From positions 1 through 20,616 of IMG/VR virus record IMGVR_UViG_3300009151_000506: a DNA stretch of 20,616 bases; one strand, written 5' to 3'. Of this stretch, positions 7,352 through 14,447 are shown one piece after another. The notes under the pieces were generated by a model. The model did no database searches. It saw only the letters and a program-made list of their open reading frames with translations, and had not been told where the DNA came from. How positions within the stretch are numbered: the stretch's first letter is position 1; every line of letters begins with the position of its first letter. Origin of the DNA: a virus. The translations under genes and the position numbers were made by a program.

Positions 7352-9822
7352 TGCATAAAAGAGATTACAATAAACTGTACGTCAATAAGAACCGCGAAGA
7401 AGGTTCTGAAAAAATCTTTTTGGGATATCAAAATAATACGACTGAGTATCCTTTAGTAAAAGATAAGGAAACGTATTTTCATATTCCTCCGTATACAAAT
7501 CCCGTATCGATTGCTGATTCAACTCTTGTTATTGATGGAGCCACTGGAGGTTCTTTTCCAGCTGTTTCTGATCGTATTTTCGAAAGCAGAAAAAATTACG
7601 GAAACGTTTCTAATCACGGAAGTGTTTCAGAAATTCCAGACGGAACTTGGTTTTGCGCTTGGTTATATAAAGATTCTATTACAGGTATACAATCATGGTA
7701 TGATAGATATTTCAATCCTAAAAAACTCAATATAGATTTATTTGAAGCGGAAACATATAACGGTTCGAATTATATCTTAAATGCTCCCCCCGTATTTGAT
7801 GCTCCAGATCATAACACCGTTATATACGACGTGCCTTCAACAATGGTGTTAGAACCAACCGTATTGTATAGATATTTTCATATCGGAGAAAAGTATGCCG
7901 AAGAAATTTTAACTACATTTGGAGGAGTATCGGGAGAACACCTTCTATTAAATATCAGAGATTGGCCTTCTCGTATAACTGGTTCGTATCCTATTACAAT
8001 AAACTCTTCAGCTTCTTCTACAAATTTATTTCCAGATCCAGAAAGCTCGCAAGTAGTATTGAGTTCTGCTTTAGGTTTTAATCATAACCATAACGTCGAA
8101 GCTTATATTGACTGGAATCAAAATTATATTCCATCACACGATTTTACTTTAGGAGTTTGGTGTGAAAGTAGTAACTGGGATTTATGTCCTTCCACACAGC
8201 TTATTGGAAATTATTCAGCAAAAGGAGGTTTTGGTATTTTTGTTGATACACAAAAAACTTTCCCATTCTTTGTTATACCAGAAACTACATACGGCCATTT
8301 AATTTTTCTTAATCAAAAAAGCCAAGGGTTTTTGGATAAAGTGGTAATATCTCAACTATCAAGCAACAGTCTTCATATTCCACAACTTTTAGCAATCGAC
8401 TCAAACGATTGTTTATATGTTTGCTCAGATGGAGCTTCTCCTAGTTTATATAAACTAGATCATGGAGGCAATTTACTAGCAAATATAGATCTCAATCTAG
8501 CTACTAACGAAGCTCCTCTAACTTTGTTATGGGATTCAATCAGCGATAATATCATCTTGACAACCACACAAGCGATATATAGATACACTCAATTATTGGA
8601 TAATGTAACTATAACTACGCAAGCTATGACATTGACAGCTTCTAGTGCTTTTTCGTACAATCCAACTCTTAGTACATACGCTCTTTCTACAGTTCCCAAT
8701 GCTCTTGCTTTAAAGTTTATACAAGATACTGCATGGTCCGTTTTAACTGATGGAAATATTTATAAAAATGGTCAAATATTTTTATCAGCTGATGGTGGAG
8801 CATCAAACCTTCATATTGATCCGAATAATAATATTTGGGTATTACACGGAACAAATAATGTATCCGTATATGACTCAGCAGGATCTGCTTTTCAGTCCCC
8901 TATATTTTCGTTTACTGTAGGATCGGATACATATCATGCCGAAAAACGTATTTCGTTTATTAACATCTATGACAGAGATACTTTATCAAGCCAATGGGCA
9001 TCAATAATATATTACGTAGATTCCCATTATGTTTACGTAAACACTTTAGAAGGAAAAGTTTTAGATATCGTTAACATAAGTCCGTTTATTAACTATAAAG
9101 TAGCAAGACAACTCGGACAAGATCCTTATAAATTTACATATGGAACAAAAGGAGATTTTACTGGTTATGAAGCAAAAAGAGTTTTTAATTCTTTTGCTCC
9201 TTATAAACAACTTGTTATAAAAGCAGCATTAAAAGATAAGTCATCATCTAGGTACAGTTATAAAATTTTTAAGACAGGAGTGTCAATCCAAGATTGGAAT
9301 AAAAATACTTGGAAACATATTACCTTGACTCATAAAAATAGATCTCTAACTTTATATCTTAATGGTATTAAGCAAACGAGCTTCAACTATAGTGGACGTT
9401 ATGAATTATCGTTTGAACAACAGCCTTCGTTATACATCGGTTCTCCTCTTCGAGTTAGGAACGGTCTTAATAACGAAACTGGAAGTGTTTCAAATTTGTT
9501 TAACGGAACGATTGGAGACGTAAAATTTTATGATTACAGTCTAGATCCAATAAATCTGGAAATGTTTTTACGAGCTGGAATAGCTGCCGAAAACATTCTG
9601 TGGTCCCTTCCAATTCCGTCTGTAAGTTATATTGAAAGAATCGAAAGGATGTTTAAAAATAAACTACCTGGAAGCAAGTCAAATTTTTTCAATATTAAAC
9701 TATCAGGAACTAGCATTACAGACCCAACGACGAGATCTCTAATTGAAGAACAAATCAAAAGAATTGTGTCTGAAGTATCCCCAATGCATGCAGATCTAGT
9801 AAAAGTCACTTGGATAGGGTGA
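7351..9822 (+). CDS. Large virion adhesin with LamG-like lectin fold and embedded beta-propeller (823 aa)
   Basis: Translationally coupled to the previous gene (TAATG overlap). Residues 1-240 are an unassigned beta-rich region. Around 250-310, HDFTLGVWCESSNWD and TQLIGNYSAKGGFGIFVDT look like the first half of a LamG or concanavalin-like jelly roll. At 640-745 the second half appears: NTWKHITLTHKNRSLTLYLNG, PSLYIGSPLR and FNGTIGDVKFYDYSL (Laminin_G_3-like). Between them, about 345-600, are repeats of the NHL/propeller kind (LLAIDSNDCLYVCSDG, LYKLDHGGNLLANID, NLHIDPNNNIWVLHG). The last 50 residues (LPGSKSNFFNIKLSG ... MHADLVKVTWIG) look like an attachment tail. LamG folds often bind sugars, so host-surface binding is a reasonable inference. 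Domain limits are by eye. Confidence 0.7.
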   Translation: MHKRDYNKLYVNKNREEGSEKIFLGYQNNTTEYPLVKDKETYFHIPPYTNPVSIADSTLVIDGATGGSFPAVSDRIFESRKNYGNVSNHGSVSEIPDGTWFCAWLYKDSITGIQSWYDRYFNPKKLNIDLFEAETYNGSNYILNAPPVFDAPDHNTVIYDVPSTMVLEPTVLYRYFHIGEKYAEEILTTFGGVSGEHLLLNIRDWPSRITGSYPITINSSASSTNLFPDPESSQVVLSSALGFNHNHNVEAYIDWNQNYIPSHDFTLGVWCESSNWDLCPSTQLIGNYSAKGGFGIFVDTQKTFPFFVIPETTYGHLIFLNQKSQGFLDKVVISQLSSNSLHIPQLLAIDSNDCLYVCSDGASPSLYKLDHGGNLLANIDLNLATNEAPLTLLWDSISDNIILTTTQAIYRYTQLLDNVTITTQAMTLTASSAFSYNPTLSTYALSTVPNALALKFIQDTAWSVLTDGNIYKNGQIFLSADGGASNLHIDPNNNIWVLHGTNNVSVYDSAGSAFQSPIFSFTVGSDTYHAEKRISFINIYDRDTLSSQWASIIYYVDSHYVYVNTLEGKVLDIVNISPFINYKVARQLGQDPYKFTYGTKGDFTGYEAKRVFNSFAPYKQLVIKAALKDKSSSRYSYKIFKTGVSIQDWNKNTWKHITLTHKNRSLTLYLNGIKQTSFNYSGRYELSFEQQPSLYIGSPLRVRNGLNNETGSVSNLFNGTIGDVKFYDYSLDPINLEMFLRAGIAAENILWSLPIPSVSYIERIERMFKNKLPGSKSNFFNIKLSGTSITDPTTRSLIEEQIKRIVSEVSPMHADLVKVTWIG

Positions 9823-9837
9823 GTTTTGGAAAAAATC

Positions 9838-9851
9838 CAATAATTACTATC
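9838..9851 (+). promoter_or_regulatory. CAATAATTACTATC element (copy 2), one base before a start codon
   Basis: It is identical over 14 nt to the element at 6447-6460 and again lies at the start of a large virion gene. Here it follows the upstream TGA stop by 15 nt, so the TAA inside it is not the previous stop codon. That argues for an independent function. Confidence 0.5.
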
Positions 9852-9852
9852 A

Positions 9853-12800
9853 ATGTCTTTGCAGTTATTCGCCAATTATGAAAACACGTATAATAGTTCT
9901 ATTTTTTATAGACTAACTAGTGTTACTCCGTTTAATTGTACACTACGCTTAGTGGAAGACGATAATAGAGTCAAACATTCATATTTTGCTCAATACACTT
10001 TAAGCAGTAACCTTACAGGTCTTGTTGCTTTTGATCAAAACTTAACAGCTCGAATTACTCTATCAGCTCAAACACCTGGAGCTCAAGTAATTTCCGTAAC
10101 AGCTTTTAACGATCAGGACTTTACTGCAGCTATAACAGTGTTGCAAATGTCTGCAGTATTTGTTCCGTACTTTTTATCAGCAGACTATATTGTATATCCT
10201 CAAGGTTTTGTAACTATAGATTCTCCAAAATATAGATATTCAACTTCAGGCCAATATGCATCCGAAGATGAATACCTTGTTGACCTAAATACATATGGAA
10301 CGGGGATTGGCAACGCGTTCTACGGTGAAGGACACACAGAAGCTATTGGCCTCAGTGCAAAGACTCTTAATACGGGATGTTCTGCAAGTTGGACTGTTGG
10401 ACCATACAATGTTGTAACCAACAGTAGAACTACGTCAGCTGCAGTTTTTAGTGAATCAAAAGTAGCTGCTGTATATCCTACAAGTCTTCAGATTTTTAAT
10501 AATACGTTCGTACAAAACGGCCCCGTTGTTGCTTATTACGAAAGCTTATCTGGCATTCCTTGCTATTATCCGTTTTATTCTTCAAGTATAGCTGCTTCTG
10601 GCGGAGATACTCCCAACAATACAACCTTTCATAAGAGCTTATCTGTTTTAACTTATCCTCAACCAACTAGAAGTAATTATACTTTCGTTACAACACCTTC
10701 TATTTCAGGAAATGTTATAAGTCTTCCTCTTGATTCTTCGAGACAATTATTTACAGCATTTTTTGATCACCCTGTTTACGACAACTCTTTGTTTGTTCAA
10801 CAATATGATGGGTCTGTTTGGAACGTTAACGCTACAGCTAATCCAGCCGGTGTTAATCCAGATTGGTCTCTGACAACAGTAAAACTGTCTTCTTCTGTTA
10901 AAAATTTCAAATTTCAATTATCATATTCCGACCAATATAATATAGACAACGTCTTTTTAAGAGCTTCTGCTGGATATCAAACAAATTTAAATCTCCAAGT
11001 TTCTGGATATAAAATAATTAGTCTCCAGAACTTTCCAGGGCAGAGTAATAGATTGACACCAAGTAGAGATTGGATTCCAAGATATCAAATTATTCCTTTT
11101 ACTACTTCTACGTCTATACTACCTCTTCCTGTTACAAACTTGTATGTTGCAAATTATTATAATTTAACTGGAACTAATGTTTTATTTACAAATGTTTGGA
11201 GTAACTCCTCTACTCAAGCTACCCCAGCATCAACAACTATTTTATATAGAGATTTATCTTCTGCTCCTCTTTCGGGTGGTCAGAGTGATACATTCTTTTT
11301 TAAAGTGAGCGATCTCGGAATGGTTGATTTGTCAGCTACTACAACATTCATAGATTCTTCTTACAATTCTTATACTAAAACTTATCATGCTCCAGGAATT
11401 TTTGAAGTAGTTGAAGCATTTGATGATATAGAAACACAACACTATCGATCAGAAATTTCTCCTTTAGTTTTAATATATAACACGGCTCCAAGACTTACTC
11501 CTAATGAATGGGTAACAAACGATAACGTCAATAATCTTATTGATAAGTTTACTGTAGCTATTAACGAACTTGATCAATATACAAGTTTATATACTCTTTC
11601 AACAACTAAACAGACAGGACGCTTAGAGCAACGCTACATGCAAACGGGGTATACTAGCTCATTAACTTTATCTGCTTATACTTTACCGGATGGTTCTATT
11701 ACTACCTACGGTTATAATATCCCGATAGATACATTTGGAACACAACTTAGTTCTTTAAGCGCTATTACAACATTTGGTTCTTCGCTAACAGCTACTGTAT
11801 CGTTTCCTATATTTGAATTTATTACTGTTCCTGTTTTACCGGGATTAGAATACAAATGGGTTACACCGTTTATTGATCCTAATTCGTACTATAATTGGCC
11901 TGTTCCTTCTTTAAGTTATTCTTTATATTACAGAGGATTAATTGTTCTTCCTAAATCTAAAAAAATTGTAACTGGATATCAAAATTATATTAATTTGATT
12001 AATAATAGTTATGCTTCTAGAGTTTTAAGCACAGCGAATAGTATTGATGATATTTTTGAATTTCAAAATATACAATCTGTTCAGGCTACTAGTCAAGATT
12101 ATGTAGTAGTTTTAGATTCAGCCTTTCCAAGAGTTTCGGTATATACTATTAATAATGACCAGTTTAGTTTATTTACAACTTGGGGTAATTTTGGTTATGC
12201 ATCAAGTAAATTGGGTTTTAATAAACCACAAGACCTTCATATTGATCAACAAGATTTAATTTGGGTTGCTGATACGGGAAATAATTGTATTAAGAAGTTT
12301 ACAATCAACGGAAAAAACTTACTCGTTATAATTCATGAGTATTTAAATATTAATGCTCCAATAAGTGTTTGTGTCGACAGTCAACAACACGTTCACGCTT
12401 TAACAAAGGGTGGTGTATTCGTTTTTGACTCGGAAGGAACTTACTTGTTTGATTATAGTCTACCTGCTGAAATACAGGGTGCCTCCAAAATTAACACTTC
12501 TTATAATAGGGAGTCTATATATATCGTACATAATACTGGTGTTATAAAGTATTTTAGAACCGGTGTTATCTATCAATATACGGTAGATAAGCTTTCTTTG
12601 AATGATGGTACTACATTACAAGGATTTGCGAGTATTCATCAAGATCAGTACAGAAATTTATATATTACCGCAAAAGATCAAGTTATAAGGATAGCGGATC
12701 TCATGAAGCTTAATAGACATAGAGCTCAAACGATTGAACAGCTATTGTGGGTATCGAATGAATTATATGTACATAAAGAAGAATACGTTCAACCTTGGGT

Positions 12801-13230
12801 GTATTTAAAATCTTTTCACCGATTGTGGGATAATATCGAATTATTCAGAAATTCGTTATTCTATAACGAAACTACTAGAGGTTCCTATGTTCCTCCTACC
12901 TACGCTAAATCTGAATTAGTAATTGGTCAAAACGAAATTGTTACCAACGCTGTTATTAATAGAATTTGTGATCAGTTATGGACAAACTTGAGATCTATTA
13001 TTAGTTTCTTCAATGTTGTTAATGTTCCCTTTGTTCCTGTTGTAATTACACCAAAACCAACTGAAACACCAACTCCAACAATAACTCCGACTGTCACTCC
13101 AACAGTAACTCCAACTCCGACTGGCACCCTCCCTGCAGATGGTATTGTCGATATCAATGATAATTCCATCTACATGGTTGATATGAATGATACTACTACA
13201 TATCTTGTGAGTGGAGCAAAAATAATATAA
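9853..13230 (+). CDS. Giant virion adhesin: beta domains, NHL beta-propeller, helical region, Thr-Pro linker (1125 aa)
   Basis: Residues 1-430 are beta-rich, Ser/Thr-rich and without a domain I can name. About 440-545 is PKD/Ig-like (VLFTNVWSN, KVSDLGMVDLSATTTF, TKTYHAPGIFEVVEAFDD). About 740-945 holds NHL propeller repeats, best seen in PQDLHIDQQDLIWVADTG followed by NNCIKKFTINGKN. Residues 955-1060 turn helical (VYLKSFHRLWDNIELFRNSL, VINRICDQLWTNLRSIISFF), probably an attachment or oligomerisation segment. Residues 1066-1093 are a Thr-Pro-rich linker. The final 30 residues are acidic, with two similar units, VDINDNSIYM and VDMNDTTTYLV. NHL propellers often mediate protein or ligand binding; the substrate here is unknown. 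It is preceded by CAATAATTACTATC and no Shine-Dalgarno sequence. Confidence 0.7.
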   Translation: MSLQLFANYENTYNSSIFYRLTSVTPFNCTLRLVEDDNRVKHSYFAQYTLSSNLTGLVAFDQNLTARITLSAQTPGAQVISVTAFNDQDFTAAITVLQMSAVFVPYFLSADYIVYPQGFVTIDSPKYRYSTSGQYASEDEYLVDLNTYGTGIGNAFYGEGHTEAIGLSAKTLNTGCSASWTVGPYNVVTNSRTTSAAVFSESKVAAVYPTSLQIFNNTFVQNGPVVAYYESLSGIPCYYPFYSSSIAASGGDTPNNTTFHKSLSVLTYPQPTRSNYTFVTTPSISGNVISLPLDSSRQLFTAFFDHPVYDNSLFVQQYDGSVWNVNATANPAGVNPDWSLTTVKLSSSVKNFKFQLSYSDQYNIDNVFLRASAGYQTNLNLQVSGYKIISLQNFPGQSNRLTPSRDWIPRYQIIPFTTSTSILPLPVTNLYVANYYNLTGTNVLFTNVWSNSSTQATPASTTILYRDLSSAPLSGGQSDTFFFKVSDLGMVDLSATTTFIDSSYNSYTKTYHAPGIFEVVEAFDDIETQHYRSEISPLVLIYNTAPRLTPNEWVTNDNVNNLIDKFTVAINELDQYTSLYTLSTTKQTGRLEQRYMQTGYTSSLTLSAYTLPDGSITTYGYNIPIDTFGTQLSSLSAITTFGSSLTATVSFPIFEFITVPVLPGLEYKWVTPFIDPNSYYNWPVPSLSYSLYYRGLIVLPKSKKIVTGYQNYINLINNSYASRVLSTANSIDDIFEFQNIQSVQATSQDYVVVLDSAFPRVSVYTINNDQFSLFTTWGNFGYASSKLGFNKPQDLHIDQQDLIWVADTGNNCIKKFTINGKNLLVIIHEYLNINAPISVCVDSQQHVHALTKGGVFVFDSEGTYLFDYSLPAEIQGASKINTSYNRESIYIVHNTGVIKYFRTGVIYQYTVDKLSLNDGTTLQGFASIHQDQYRNLYITAKDQVIRIADLMKLNRHRAQTIEQLLWVSNELYVHKEEYVQPWVYLKSFHRLWDNIELFRNSLFYNETTRGSYVPPTYAKSELVIGQNEIVTNAVINRICDQLWTNLRSIISFFNVVNVPFVPVVITPKPTETPTPTITPTVTPTVTPTPTGTLPADGIVDINDNSIYMVDMNDTTTYLVSGAKII
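13048..13132 (+). repeat. Thr-Pro-rich tandem repeat encoding a mucin-like linker
   Basis: Degenerate repeats of CCAACTCCNACNGTNACT-like units encode TPKPTETPTPTITPTVTPT and continue in the same style. The third codon positions vary (CCA, CCG, ACA, ACT), so selection probably acts on the protein rather than on the DNA repeat. The linker separates the helical part of the 1125-aa protein from its acidic tail. Thr-Pro stretches are typical O-glycosylation substrates elsewhere. Confidence 0.8.
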
Positions 13231-13238
13231 ACAACCCT

Positions 13239-13249
13239 TAAATAATATC
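13239..13249 (+). promoter_or_regulatory. TAAATA late-promoter-like box, 5 nt before a GTG start
   Basis: CCTTAAATAATATC directly precedes GTG at 13250. The box is not part of the previous stop codon, which ends at 13230. The CCTTAAATA lead-in is shared with the box at 16320. Confidence 0.55.
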
Positions 13250-14383
13250 GTGCCAATCACAAACTTTTTAAACTTTACCACAAATGCAGTTCCTACAACA
13301 GCGGACTATCTTGTTGGATTTGTGGATGATGCAGGAAACAGAGGTCAATACGAATACAAGACAACGTTCCAGTCGTTGTTTAACGCTTATGGAACATACG
13401 CGTCTGGGTTAAGCGGAATTACTCCGAGCCAGCTTTCTACTGGACATCCAATGTGGAACGCTGGAGGAGATTTTACAGTTCCGGGTCAACTTAATGCTAA
13501 CAATGCCATTGTAGGTTCTTCAACTATTAGTACGACAAATGGTACTATCTTTTCACAAGGAGCAACAAACGCTGTAGCAGTATACGACAGAAACGGTTCT
13601 GGAGCTTATGCTTCTTTTTATAAAGTGGGAGGAAACAACTATTTGGCTGGTACTACAAGCGGAACAGTAATAACTTACACTTCTGCAGGCAATGTTGGTG
13701 TTGGTACAACAACACCAAATACTACCTTAACTGTAAATGGTAGCATTAGTGCAAATAATGTTATAAACGCCTATCAATGCTACGGTACGTCTGGTCCTTT
13801 GGGTGCATATGCTTATTTTGACAGAAACGGTAATGGTACAGCTGGTGCAATTTTTAGACAATCGGGAGTTAATCAACTTTGGGATAATAATGCTGGAACG
13901 GTTGTAGCTTATACAAGTAGCGGTAATGTTGGTGTTGGAACAACTAATCCAAATAAAACTTTAACAGTTGTTGGAGATATTAGTGCAACAGGCAGAGTAT
14001 ATGGAACGGGTACGATTAGCGTAACGAGTGCAGCTCCAGTATATGGCTGCAGAGCTTGGGTTAATTTTGACGGAACAAGAGACGCTTCTGGAGTAGTTTC
14101 TACTGCAAACACAAATCGTTTTATTCGCTCAAGTGGCAATGTCGCAAGTGTGCTTCGTAATGCGACAGGTGACTACACGGTGAATTTTGCAACGGCGATG
14201 GCAGATGCAAATTATTCGGTTACAGGCGGCGCAAGCGATGGGGTTAATGCAAACACGGGGGCGTTTGGGTTCAAAGCAACTACGCTTGCTACAGGATCTA
14301 TAAGGGTAAATACACATAACTATGCCGGAACTATAGCCCGTGTGGATGCCTCAAACGTCTACGTCCAAATCTTCGGAAACTAA
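13250..14383 (+). CDS. Tail fibre protein with tandem GNVGVGT repeats and exchangeable tip (377 aa)
   Basis: Residues 1-25 (MPITNFLNFTTNAVPTTADY, then LVGF) match the start of the next fibre gene and are probably the attachment segment. Residues 105-247 hold two related units of about 65 residues. Each contains a DRNGxG motif, then TSxGNVGVGTTxPNxTLTVxGxIS, a repeat type common in phage fibres and in trimeric surface proteins. Residues 267-377 are a separate tip domain: CRAWVNFDGT, GNVASVLRNATGDYTVNF, ANYSVTG and DASNVYVQIFGN. This tip family ends many phage fibres. The tip-coding DNA is visibly richer in G and C (34 of 60 bases at 14221-14280, against 23 of 60 at 13861-13920), which points to separate acquisition. 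GTG is chosen as the start because of the box 5 nt upstream and the shared MPI start. Confidence 0.8.
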   Translation: MPITNFLNFTTNAVPTTADYLVGFVDDAGNRGQYEYKTTFQSLFNAYGTYASGLSGITPSQLSTGHPMWNAGGDFTVPGQLNANNAIVGSSTISTTNGTIFSQGATNAVAVYDRNGSGAYASFYKVGGNNYLAGTTSGTVITYTSAGNVGVGTTTPNTTLTVNGSISANNVINAYQCYGTSGPLGAYAYFDRNGNGTAGAIFRQSGVNQLWDNNAGTVVAYTSSGNVGVGTTNPNKTLTVVGDISATGRVYGTGTISVTSAAPVYGCRAWVNFDGTRDASGVVSTANTNRFIRSSGNVASVLRNATGDYTVNFATAMADANYSVTGGASDGVNANTGAFGFKATTLATGSIRVNTHNYAGTIARVDASNVYVQIFGN

Positions 14384-14438
14384 TCTCATGCCCTTCATCA
14401 TTTACCCACAGCTTAACGGACAAGTCTTCGGAAACTAA
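14370..14438 (+). repeat. 14-bp direct repeat at fibre gene ends (14370-14383 and 14425-14438)
   Basis: TCTTCGGAAACTAA occurs twice, 55 bp apart, each time forming the end of a reading frame (-FGN-stop). Each copy is also followed by ATGCCC at 14388 and 14448. The pattern suggests duplication or loss of a fibre cassette by recombination. Confidence 0.8.
14388..14438 (+). CDS. Sixteen-codon minigene or fibre-cassette remnant
   Basis: ATG at 14388 opens MPFIIYPQLNGQVFGN and stops at 14436. The first residues MP echo the two flanking fibre genes (MPIT, MPIE) and the last residues VFGN echo the upstream fibre end IFGN. The simplest reading is that an entire fibre gene once lay here and was lost between repeated ends, leaving its start and its last codons fused. 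It might still be translated, since it begins 4 nt after the previous stop. A functional peptide cannot be ruled out. No Shine-Dalgarno sequence is present. Confidence 0.4.
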   Translation: MPFIIYPQLNGQVFGN

Positions 14439-14447
14439 ATAAACAAT
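14436..14447 (+). promoter_or_regulatory. TAAATA late-promoter-like box, 6 nt before an ATG
   Basis: TAAATA-AACAAT-ATG. The TAA is also the stop codon of the 16-codon reading frame, so part of the match is expected by chance. It is nevertheless consistent with the spacing seen before other late genes. Confidence 0.4.

Noticed and set aside
9826-9840. Short hairpin TTGGA-AAAAA-TCCAA after the 823-aa gene
   Set aside because: Five AT-leaning base pairs with no T run on the plus strand; too weak to call a terminator.
9853-13230. Diversity-generating retroelement target in the giant adhesin or fibres
   Set aside because: No reverse transcriptase, template repeat or adenine-biased variable region is visible in the window.
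12972-13281. Antisense frames over the Thr-Pro repeat encoding Val-Gly or Trp-Ser repeats
   Set aside because: They arise from the repeat on the other strand and have no promoter-like box or family resemblance.
13560-13990. Repeated DNA in the fibre gene considered as CRISPR-like or mobile repeat
   Set aside because: The similarity is at protein level (GNVGVGT units of about 65 residues) with diverged DNA, inside one open frame.
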